A stretch of 64,000 bases of DNA. Origin: JAUIIK01 sp963745675. GTDB lineage: Bacteria; Chloroflexota; Chloroflexia; Thermomicrobiales; CFX8. The notes beneath the pieces were generated by a model, which was given only the letters and a program-made list of their open reading frames with translations, was not told the DNA's origin and did no database searches. The translations under genes and the position numbers were made by a program. Location of the stretch: contig CAVUYM010000009.1 of assembly GCA_963745675.1 (NCBI GenBank), forward strand, positions 248,001 to 312,000. Direction: 5' to 3'. Shown piece after piece: positions 48,278 to 56,689 of the stretch. Positions within the stretch are counted from its first letter, which is position 1. Each line of letters starts with the position of its first letter.

Positions 48278-50323
48278 ATGGAGATTCGAGCGCGCTGCAC
48301 GCGCTGTCTGGCCCTGGCGTTCCTGATAGCGGCTCTGGCGCCGATGCAAGTGCCGGGTGTGGCCCTGGCGGATGATGCGACCGTTTCGACCTGCACCGAG
48401 CCGGGCTTCGATGCGGCGCTGCTCGCCGTCCAGTCGAGCGGCGGCGGGACGATCACCTTCGACTGTAGCGGCACGATCGAATTCTCCAGCGAGAAGACGA
48501 TCAGTACGAATGTGACGATCATCGGCAACGGCGGGGTAGTCTTCGACGGCGACGACAGCACCAGGTTGTTTCAGGTGAACAGCGGAAGGACATTGAATCT
48601 GGTCGCGCTGACACTGCAGAATGGGAACTCCAGCAAGGTGGGGCGATCTTCAACGACAGTGGCTTGCTGACGATCACGGCAGGCACCTTCAGCGGCAACA
48701 GTGCCGGAAACCTTGGCGGGGCGATCTTCAACGACGGTGGCTTCCTGACGATCACGGCTAGCACCTTCAGCGGCAACAGCACTCCTTTCGTAGGCGGGTC
48801 GATCTGCAGCCAATTGTGGTACCACCATGATCACGGCCAGCACCTTCAGCAACAACAGTGCCGGAAACGGTGGCGGCGCCATCGACAACTCCGACGGTAC
48901 ACTCACAGTCACGGCCAGCACATTCAGTGGCAACAGCGCAGCCGGCGGCTCTGGCAGCACAAAGGCAGGCGGGGCGATCGGGCACGCGACGGTAGCTTGC
49001 TGAAGATCATGGCCAGCACCTTCAAGGCAACAGCGCAACCAACTTCGGCGGGGCGATCTCCGAGCCACGCCACGCTGACGGTCACGGCCAGTACGTTCGA
49101 GCGGCAACAGCGCGGACACCGGCGGAGCGATCAGCAACACCAACAGCGTGACGCTACAGAGTTCGATTCTGGCCAACGGCAGCGGTGGCAACTGCTCTGG
49201 TCCGGTCACCTCGGCAGGCTACAACCTCAGCGACGACGCCAGCTGCAGCTTGGTGGCTACCGGTGATATCCCCAGCAGCCTCAACGTCAACCTCGGTGCA
49301 TTGGCCGACAACGGCGGTCCCGCCCAGACGATGCTGCCGCAGGCAGGCTCTGACGCCATCGAAGCCATCCCGCCAGCCGATTGCGCTACCCATTCCTCCC
49401 CGACCGGCCAGCGCGGCGTCGTCCGGCCCCAGGACACCAATTGCGAGATCGGCGCTGTCGAGCTCGGCAGCGTTCCGGTTCAGCTCATCACGGTGGATAG
49501 TCCTGGCGGCCCCGAAAGCAGCCCGGTGACGGTCTACGCCGTCGCCTTTGGCCCAGCCGGGATCAGTTTCAACTATGGCTTCGACTGCGATAACGACAGC
49601 CTCTATGAGACAGCGGGCAGTGGTAGCGGCAACGCCGGCTCAGCAACCTGCACCTTTGCCGACGACGGAGCGTTCACAGTCGGTGTCCAGGTTTGCGATG
49701 CCGGCAATGGCGCCAACTGCGACACTGGTAGCACGCTCGTCGACGTTGTGAACGTGCCACCGACCATCGACAGCATCACGACCGGACCGGCGAGCCAGGG
49801 GCAGCCGGTGACGGTCACGGTCGCTGCCAGCGATCCGGGGATCAACGACATCCTGACGTACAGCTTCGACTGTGATGGTGATGCGCTCTATGAGGTCAGT
49901 CCCCAAGCGGGCAACCAGACCGCGTGCCCGCTCGATCCGGCGCAAGCCAGCGTGACGATCAATGTGCTCGTCGAGGATGGGGACGGTGGCATGGCGACCG
50001 GCAGTGTCGTGGTCAGCCAGACGGTGACTTTGTGCGGCAGCTATTACACCGGAGCGCTAAGGGCGCCGAGCGCGGGTGGATGTCCGAGCGGTTCGACGCT
50101 GCTGACGCTGCCCGGAGCGACCGTGACGACGATCTGCATCAACCCCTACACCGGGGCGTTGCGGTGGTCACCTCAGGGAACCTGCTCAACGTCCAGCCAT
50201 CTCCACCTCATCCCCAACGACGGCCCGCTCTACTACTGCCAGAGCCGCTGGACGGGGGCGCTGCGCTACGCCGGGGTGGGGCAGTGCACCAGTGCCGAGA
50301 CGCCAGGAGTGGTTCCCGGCTAG
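48278..50323 (+). CDS. Secreted beta-helix protein with PKD-type domains and C-terminal cysteine repeats, frameshifted
   Basis: GGAGGAAG precedes ATG 48278. A signal peptide (CLALAFLIAALAPMQVPGVALA) is followed by a right-handed beta-helix region with repeated GGAIFNDGGFLTITASTFSG-type coils. Frame changes lie near 48640 and several between 48800 and 49150. From 49148 the frame is clean: the helix cap (SSILANGSGGNCSG, PQDTNCEIGAVELG), two PKD-like domains with Cys pairs, and three Cys...[YW]TGAxR...Cys repeats ending ETPGVVPG. It is probably a surface or extracellular adhesin or polysaccharide-binding protein. Confidence 0.7.
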
Positions 50324-50560
50324 CTCGTCGTTCGGTTGATGCTCGAGTAATAGTGGCCCCGCGTATCCGTCAGACGGAGCGCGGGGCCGTGTTTAGAGGA
50401 GTGTGTTGGTGACGCCCGGTCAGTTTCGGAACGTTCCAAGTGAGCGCAATTGCTGGCCACCCTCGCCGAAATTCGAGGGATCTAGCCACTGCTCGAAGCT
50501 GGATTCGACGTCGGGCCATTCGCTGTCGATGATTGAGTACCAGGCGGTGTCACGGTTGTA
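50324..50560. repeat. Segmental duplication, copy 2
   Basis: This is the partner of 47772-48007. Here the right side continues into the intact acetyltransferase gene, so this copy keeps the complete context at its right edge. Confidence 0.8.
50355..50388 (+). terminator. Terminator of the beta-helix gene
   Basis: GGCCCCGCG (50355-50363) pairs with CGCGGGGCC (50380-50388). The intervening bases form their own stem, TCCGTC A GACGGA, giving a long near-perfect hairpin followed by GTGTTTAG. Confidence 0.75.
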
Positions 50561-51130
50561 GCCCTTGACGATGACGTGGTTGTAGAAGGTGCCTTCGTAA
50601 CGAAATCCGAGACGCCTGGCTGCCCGGCGCGAGGGTTCGTTTAGCGCGTTGCATTTCCATTCCAGCCGCCGGTAACCCAGGTCGCGCATCGCGTGGCGCA
50701 TCATCATGTAGAGCGATTCGGTCGTTGCGGTTGTGCCCTGAATAGCAGGCGAGAACCAGATATGGCCGATTTCGATCGAACCTTGGAGTGGAACGATATT
50801 CAGGTAGCTGGCCATGCCCGCCGCACGCTCAGATTCGCGGTCGCGCACGACGAAGAACATCGGGTCTGCTGCTGCGGCGCAGCTACGTAGCCAGCCAGCG
50901 AAGGATGCTTCGTCGGGGAAGGGGCCGTAGGGGAGATAGTCCCAGATATCTGGCGAACCCAGGTCGCCGTGGGAGAGGTCGAACAGATCGTCACAATGCC
51001 GGTCAGGATCGAGTGGTTCCAGATCCACTGTCGTCCCTGGATGGGCTCGCCACTCGGGGAATCTTCCGCCTGGCAAGGGGCTGACGAGTTCTTCTGAGAG
51101 TGGCCGCCTCGGAGCTAGCTGTTCGTCCAT
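50420..51130 (-). CDS. GNAT family acetyltransferase (RimJ-like)
   Basis: This intact protein has about 236 residues from ATG 51130 (AAGGTAGG upstream); an ATG eight codons earlier is also possible. It has the RimJ/RimL-type GNAT pattern: VDLEPLDPDRHCDDLFDL, MASYLNIVPLQGSIEIGHIWFSP split over two strands, QGTTATTESLYMMMRHA (acetyl-CoA loop region), RLEWKCNALNEPSRRAARRLGF and FYNHVIVKGYNRDTAWYSII. The acceptor is unknown. Its 3' end lies inside the segmental duplication. Confidence 0.88.
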   Translation of the reverse strand: MDEQLAPRRPLSEELVSPLPGGRFPEWRAHPGTTVDLEPLDPDRHCDDLFDLSHGDLGSPDIWDYLPYGPFPDEASFAGWLRSCAAAADPMFFVVRDRESERAAGMASYLNIVPLQGSIEIGHIWFSPAIQGTTATTESLYMMMRHAMRDLGYRRLEWKCNALNEPSRRAARRLGFRYEGTFYNHVIVKGYNRDTAWYSIIDSEWPDVESSFEQWLDPSNFGEGGQQLRSLGTFRN

Positions 51131-51221
51131 TGACCTACCTTCTTCATTCGACATTCTCTCCCATGCTAGGCTGCTTACACGATCGCCATGAGCATCATCA
51201 TAGAGGACGAAAGGAGACGAA

Positions 51222-52232
51222 ATGGCGTTTCATACATATATCGGCAGTCACAGTGGTGTCTACCGGCTAGCGGGCGACAAGCTTGAGCATCTCGGTCTTG
51301 GAGACTACCGGGTGTCGGCGATTCATGCACGCAGCGATGGCAATGGCAACGATGTCATTCTGGCGGGAACATATGGCGATGGGATGTACCGCAGCACCGA
51401 TTCGGGCGCTACTTGGGAGGCGGCGAACAACGGCTTGACCGCATCGGCTTTCAGGACGATTCAGGACGACCCGACGACGCCGGGCGCGATCCTGTGTGGC
51501 GCTGAACCAGCGCGGGCGTTCAGGAGCACAGACGGTGGGGCGTCCTGGCACGGGCTGGACGGCATCAAGCAGATCGAGGCTGTGCCGACCTGGTATTTGC
51601 CCTATTCGCCGAGAGCGGGTGCGCTGCGGAACTTCTACTCGCCATCTGGCGAGCCGGAGTATTTGCTAGGCGCGGTCGAGGTCGGTGGACTGTTATCCAG
51701 CCGGGATGGTGGGGACACGTGGTCAATAACCGATATCGTTTCCGACGACGATATTCACTTTGTAACCGGGCATCCAACGCAATCAGATGTGCTCTATACG
51801 GCGCTGGGCTGGGCGTCGCTCGATCATGACCGTAGACGGGAAGATGAGCCGCAACTCGGTGGCGTTGCTCGTTCGGATGATGGCGGCCGCAGCTGGCGCA
51901 AATTCCATACCGACTACACGCGGGCAGTGATCGTGCCGCCGGCAAACGACGGCCTCTTGCTGACGGCGCCTGCCAAGCGCGTCGGGAGGCTGGGCCGGAT
52001 CGAAGTGTCGGCGGATGGCGGCGACTCCTGGAGCGCAGCCGATGCTGGTCTGGAATCGCCGATGGAAGACATGGTTGAACTCTTCGTTCCGGCGCCCGAT
52101 GACGCGATTTGGGCCGTTTGTTCTGGCGGGCGTTTGCTCGTTTCAGAGCCCGGTCCCTGGGCCTGGCGGTCACCCTTGCCGGAGGAAGCGGATCTCAGAG
52201 CCGAGGCAGTGAGTTTCGTCAACGGCGGTTGA
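51222..52232 (+). CDS. BNR/sortilin-type beta-propeller protein
   Basis: This intact 336-residue protein has AAAGGAGAC before the ATG. Asp-box motifs recur: YRSTDSGATWEAAN, FRSTDGGASWHGLD, LSSRDGGDTWSITD, ARSDDGGRSWRKFH and VSADGGDSWSAADAG. No signal peptide is seen and no sialidase catalytic residues are evident, so it is probably a cytoplasmic propeller of the glycosyl-hydrolase-like repeat type without a defined activity. A strong terminator follows. Confidence 0.85.
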   Translation: MAFHTYIGSHSGVYRLAGDKLEHLGLGDYRVSAIHARSDGNGNDVILAGTYGDGMYRSTDSGATWEAANNGLTASAFRTIQDDPTTPGAILCGAEPARAFRSTDGGASWHGLDGIKQIEAVPTWYLPYSPRAGALRNFYSPSGEPEYLLGAVEVGGLLSSRDGGDTWSITDIVSDDDIHFVTGHPTQSDVLYTALGWASLDHDRRREDEPQLGGVARSDDGGRSWRKFHTDYTRAVIVPPANDGLLLTAPAKRVGRLGRIEVSADGGDSWSAADAGLESPMEDMVELFVPAPDDAIWAVCSGGRLLVSEPGPWAWRSPLPEEADLRAEAVSFVNGG

Positions 52233-52254
52233 TGGCCGCTTGATGGGCAATAGA

Positions 52255-52282
52255 GAACACCGGCTCTTTTGAGCCGGTGTTC
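52255..52282. terminator. Bidirectional terminator
   Basis: A perfect 12-bp stem, GAACACCGGCTC/GAGCCGGTGTTC, encloses TTTT. It lies 22 bp after the propeller gene and 39 bp from the stop of the convergent HxlR gene. Confidence 0.85.
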
Positions 52283-52320
52283 TCGTCCTCTGCGCAACTA
52301 CTGCGAAATTTGCAGCTCTT

Positions 52321-52698
52321 CTAACTGGCGTGATCTGCGCCGTTTGGCACCCAATCTTCGGCCCAACTATCGACGGCCTGAACGACCGAGTCCAGCGCCT
52401 TGCCCTTTTGTGTGAGCAAATACTCGATGCGAACGGGCTTGTCGGGAATAACGATCCGCTCGACGATGCCCTCGGCTTCCAATTCTTTGAGCCGGACGGA
52501 GACGAGCCGGTCACTCAAGCCGGGAATTGTCGCCGTAAGTTCGCTGAAGTGCTTGGCTCCGTTGAGCATCGCTCTGATGATCGCTCCGGTCCATCGGCGA
52601 CCAATGAGTTCCACCGCGTGGTGGTACTTCTCGTTGAAAACTGCTCTTTCGCGTTGCGTCTCAATATTACCTTTCATACTTTGAATATTAGTTGTCAC
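52321..52698 (-). CDS. HxlR-family transcriptional regulator
   Basis: This intact 125-residue winged-helix protein reads YHHAVELIGRRWTGAIIRAML, then FSELTATIPGLSDRLVSVRLKELEAEGIVER and RIEYLLTQKGKALDSVVQAV, the HxlR/DUF24 pattern. The start is GTG 52698 with AAGGAGAG upstream; an internal ATG seven codons on is less likely. It is divergent from a nitroreductase gene, a pairing often seen for HxlR regulators that sense electrophiles or redox compounds. It lacks an obvious conserved N-terminal Cys. Confidence 0.9.
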   Translation of the reverse strand: MTTNIQSMKGNIETQRERAVFNEKYHHAVELIGRRWTGAIIRAMLNGAKHFSELTATIPGLSDRLVSVRLKELEAEGIVERIVIPDKPVRIEYLLTQKGKALDSVVQAVDSWAEDWVPNGADHAS

Positions 52699-52930
52699 CC
52701 ACTCTCCTTACTAGATGATATGGTCCTACGGGATGGTTCCAGCGGTGTAACCCCGGCTTGCCATTAGACCTTCCCTGATACGACCTTCATCTATAAATCA
52801 GTTAGCCTGACACTAAGCGTTACCTCATCATGAAAACGGATGAAATCGTTCGCGGTTGCGCGGAGCGGCGGTTATGCTGTTGCCCCATGGCACTATTAAT
52901 GATGGATAGTGCACGAGAAAGGATTAATGA

Positions 52931-53458
52931 GTGGACGGAAATTCTCCGATGAATGCCTATTTCGCGATCGTCTCCAAGCGCGAAGTGCGACGCTACAAAG
53001 AGGACGCGATCCCAGAGGATGTTGTCGAACGCATGCTCCAGGCGGGACGGGCAACCGGAAGCGCCCGTAACCGCCAACCATGGCGCTTCTACGTTATTCG
53101 CAATCGGAAAATGCTCGACCAGCTCGGCGATTGTGTTTCAGCACCGGCCAATTTGAAGGGCTGTCCTCTGGCGATTGCTATCGTGATGACAAGAACGCAG
53201 AGTTTCGACGCCGGGCGCGCGGCCCAGAACATCGCGCTCTCGGCCTGGGCAGACGGCGTCGGGACATGTCCGAATACTCCTCGCGATCTGCCGTCCATTC
53301 GCAAGTTGCTCAAGCTTGAGGATGATTGGGACGTGCCGACGATTCTGAGCGTTGGCTATCCGGCGGAGGCGTTGCTTCCGAAGGGCAATGACGCGCAGGC
53401 TACCCTGGATCGAATCGACCGTAAGCCGCTCAGCGAATTGACCCATTGGATCGACTAG
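52931..53458 (+). CDS. Nitroreductase-family FMN oxidoreductase
   Basis: This intact 175-residue protein starts at GTG 52931 (AAAGGA seven bases upstream). It has the FMN-binding SKREVRRYKEDAIPEDVVERML, then ATGSARNRQPWRFYVI, and GRAAQNIALSAWADGVGTCPNT. Such enzymes reduce nitro groups, quinones or similar acceptors with NAD(P)H. It probably lies under control of the divergent HxlR gene; the 232-bp gap has no clear promoter pair that I can assign. Confidence 0.88.
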   Translation: MDGNSPMNAYFAIVSKREVRRYKEDAIPEDVVERMLQAGRATGSARNRQPWRFYVIRNRKMLDQLGDCVSAPANLKGCPLAIAIVMTRTQSFDAGRAAQNIALSAWADGVGTCPNTPRDLPSIRKLLKLEDDWDVPTILSVGYPAEALLPKGNDAQATLDRIDRKPLSELTHWID

Positions 53459-53488
53459 CTCGGCCAAGATATTGGCCAGGGAGAGGAA

Positions 53489-54769
53489 ATGATGGTGAAC
53501 GTTCTAGTGGTTGGATCAGGTGGCCGCGAGCATACGCTGGCCTGGAAGCTGAGCCAGAGCTGCTGAGCTCGAAGCGCTTTACTGCGCTCCGGGAAATGCT
53601 GGAACGGCCGGCATCGCGACGAATCTCGATGTAGCCGATAGCGACATCGACGGCATTGTCAGCGCTGCCAGGGCGCATGCGATCGACCTTGTCGTCGTTG
53701 GGCCGGAAGCGCCACTGGCAGCTGGTCTCGCGGACCGTCTGCGAGAAAGCAACTTGCTGGTATTCGGTCCTGACCAGGCTGCAGCCCAGATCGAAAGCAG
53801 CAAGTCGCTGGGCCAAAGAGATCATGGATGAATGGGGAGTACCAACGGGACGAGCGCAGGTCGCAACATCCGCTGAATCTGCGCGTGCTGCTCTCGCTGC
53901 GACCGAGTTTCCAGTTGTCGTAAAGGCCGATGGGTTGACGACGGGCAAAGGCGTTTACGTCTGCTTTGAACCGGAAGAGGCCGAAGAAGCGGTTCAACTC
54001 CTCATGCAAGAGGGAATATTTGGAAGTGCAGGAGCGACCGTCCTGATTGAAGAGTTTCTTGAGGGGCTCGAAGTTTCGATTCTGGCGATTACCGATGGGG
54101 AGACGATCATCCCGCTGATGCCCGCCTGTGATTACAAGCGGATTGGCGAGGGCGATATCGGTCCAAATACTGGTGGCATGGGCGCCTATTGTCCGCCAGG
54201 TGCAGTGGACTGCCGATCTTCGTTGAGCAGCATTGTGCGCGAAGTGCTTGAACCGACGCTGGCAGGGATTCAGGCGCGAGCTGGCACTTACCACGGGGTA
54301 CTCTACGCCGGCCTGATCCTCACCGCCGATGGCCCGAAGGTGCTGGAATTCAATTGCCGCTTTGGTGATCCGGAAATCCAGGTGGTTCTGCCGATGCTCG
54401 AATCCGACTTCCTGAGCCTGTGCCTGGCGACCGCACGCGGCGAGCTTTCGAGCGTACCGCGCCGGCCTGGGCCGACGGTGCTTGCGTAGGGGTCGTCCTC
54501 GCGTCGGAGGGATATCCTGCGTCCTACGAAACCGGCCTGGAAATCTCCGGACTCAATGATATTCCGGATGGCGGGCTGGTGTTTCACGCCGGGACGGTGC
54601 TTGAAGGTGACCGCACTCTCACGGCCGGTGGCAGAGTGCTGGCGGCGGTCGGGCAAAGGGGCGACGCTTCTGGAGCGCGCGCGAGACGGCGCCTATGCGG
54701 CCGCAGATGCGATTCAGCTTCGATGGCGCGTACCGTCGCGAGGATATCGCGAGCCGGGAGCTGAGTTAA
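53489..54769 (+). CDS. purD: Phosphoribosylamine-glycine ligase, frameshifted
   Basis: PurD (GARS) makes glycinamide ribonucleotide in purine synthesis. The N-terminus MVNVLVVGSGGREHTLAWKL, VVVGPEAPLAAGLAD, the ATP-grasp FPVVVKADGLTTGKGV, GDIGPNTGGMGAYCP, VLEFNCRFGDPEIQVVLPML and a C-terminal VGVVLASEGYP are diagnostic. Frame changes lie near 53555, 53810, 54470, 54650 and 54720; the end DIASRELS stops at 54767-54769. GAGAGG lies before two adjacent ATG codons (53489 and 53492). A terminator follows. Confidence 0.9.
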
Positions 54770-54775
54770 AACACA

Positions 54776-54808
54776 CACACCGACCGGAATTGAAATCCGA
54801 TCGGTGTG
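54776..54808 (+). terminator. Terminator of purD
   Basis: CACACCGA C CGGA (54776-54788) pairs with TCCG A TCGGTGTG (54796-54808) with one mismatch and a 7-nt loop, seven bases after the stop. The T-tract after it is weak. Confidence 0.6.
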
Positions 54809-54885
54809 CGGCGGGAGAGGAGACGATCTGACCGAGGGCTGGGAGGGGGGTACCCTCGATCAGCGGGATATCTATTTGAAGCGTT

Positions 54886-55600
54886 CTAAGCGACATAGGT
54901 GCCACTGGAGCCAATCTGGATCCAGCCATGCTTGACCGCGTAGAGAACTGCCTGTACGCGGTCTGATACTTCGAGCTTGCGGAGCACGCTGGTCATGTGG
55001 TTCTTGACCGTCTGCTCGGTAATGAAGAGCGCCTCTGCGATCTCCTTGTTCGAGAATCCCTGCGCGACGCAATCCAGCACTTCGACTTCGCGCACCGAGA
55101 GTGGCATTTGATTGTCCGCGGCCGGTTCCGGCTTCTTGCGGTCTCCAGACAGATTGCGGAATTCGTTGAGGACTTTACGCGCGAGCTGAGGACGGCTCAA
55201 AACGGTTGCATTGATCAATTGTTCGCCGTTCGAAATGCGGATGAGCGAATCGATCAGTTCTTGCGCTTCGATATCCTTTGATAGGTAAGGCGGATGCGCC
55301 GACACGGACTGCGTCGAACAAGCGCTCATCGTCGATGTGCATCGAGACGATGACGATATGAGATGTCGGATGCTGCTTCTTGAGGATTCGGGCGATCTTG
55401 AGGCCGGTGACTCCTGGCAGCTGGATGTCGGTCAACATAATGTGAGGTTGGTGGATATCGGCCAGGCGAATTGCTTCATAGCCGGTCGAGGCTTCCGCGA
55501 CAACATGGAACTTGCCGCTCTCTTCGAGCAGGCGTCTGATACCCTGTCGGAAGAGTGGATGATCATCGACGATCATGATTGAGTTTCGATCGATCGCCAT
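54886..55600 (-). CDS. NarL/FixJ-family response regulator, frameshifted
   Basis: The receiver domain reads MIVDDHPLFRQGIRRLLEES with phospho-acceptor Asp58 (MLTDIQLPG) and the switch region VIVSMHIDDERLFDAVRVGA. A frame change near 55290 is needed to continue with AYLSKDIEAQELIDSL. The C-terminal LuxR HTH is LSVREVEVLDCVAQGFSNKEIAEAL...VKNHMTSVLRKL. GGGAGGAC precedes the ATG. No sensor kinase lies nearby, so it is an orphan in this window. Confidence 0.88.
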
Positions 55601-55823
55601 GATGGTTATGTCCTCCCATGCGATACCAGCTGTCAGAGCACTGGCTTACGTATGTATTCATCATCCCTGACATAACTTCGCGATTCACGAGATCCCAGTG
55701 CAACCGCTCCGTAGTACTTCGGATGGAGTTGCTAATCCCCCGCGAACTGTTCTCCTACACCTATGAGGATAGGCAAAGGCTACAAGTTGGTCTATGGCGC
55801 ATTATGGTTACTGGGCTCGGTGC

Positions 55824-56448
55824 TCACTTCCTACCACTTTCAGGTACGATGGTACCAGAAAGTGCGTACGTACGCACCAAGCGGGCGAGGCTCAAGGCGA
55901 TAAGTGCCCTTATGAATAGTGAGCGAAGCGCCATGTGAAGTCCAATGATCGTTTTCGCGTCGGCGATCAGGCCATCCCTCATGCAGTACTGGGATGCTCT
56001 CTGGCTCGAACTCGACGACATCGAGTATCTCGTCACGGTCGAAGCCATGACCAACCCTGGATGAATCCGCTCGGCGCGAAACAGGACGATCTCCTCGGTT
56101 GACCAGCCCAGGGCTCGTAAAGAACCTGCGCAACTTCCTCCAGAGCTTTTGCGCCTCGTAACCGGTCTCCTCTGCAAGCTCTCTGGCAGCGGTCAACTCG
56201 ACCATCTCACTCTTCCTCGCGCGTGCCAGCTGGAATTTCCAGCAGGATCCTGATCGATGGCGTAGCGGTAGTGCTCTAACGAGCAGGATCGAACCTGTAC
56301 TCTGTCACTGGCACGATCCCGACCGCGCCGCGGATGCTCGACGACTTCGCGTGACGACTTGCGACCGCCGGAGATTTCAACATTGTCCGAGCGGAGACTG
56401 ATGCAGCCGCCCGGAATAGATCGTCCGGCTATCGAGTTTGCGTTCCAT
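55824..56448 (-). CDS. NUDIX hydrolase (ADP-ribose pyrophosphatase-like), heavily frameshifted
   Basis: Following several frames from ATG 56448 gives MERKLDSRTIYSGRLHQ, VEISGGRKSSREVVEHP, a substrate strand and then the NUDIX box: TAARELAEETGYEAQKL (RELxEExG kept). LRRFFTSPG and DAKTIIGLHMALR follow, matching ADP-ribose pyrophosphatases (NudF group). At least five frame changes lie between 55900 and 56400. The exact C-terminus is uncertain, because the observed frames run into the palindrome at 55862. Confidence 0.7.
55862..55877. promoter_or_regulatory. 16-bp perfect palindrome containing GTACGTAC
   Basis: GTGCGTACGTACGCAC is fully self-complementary. Next to it (55836-55863) lies another inverted repeat, ACTTTC A GGTAC ... 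GGTACC A GAAAGT. It is upstream of the response-regulator gene and near the end of the NUDIX gene, so it could serve either. It shares its core with the sites at 14874, 28587 and 28612. Confidence 0.45.
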
Positions 56449-56689
56449 GACCCATTGCTTTCATTCTTCGTAAGAGCTGACGGAGATAATCCGAATGTAT
56501 AGCGACCGAACATCGAACCGGGATGGATCCGAATGGAAGGCTTACTACAATTGCCTGTTGGGTCGCTATGGTTCAATGAAATCTGCGGTCCCGTTCGTCT
56601 TGTAGTTAACGTTTAATCCGCAGCATCAATCTGATCACGAGCATTGTCGGCCCGTCCGTGGCTTGCAATCGAACAGGGAACGGTGACTG

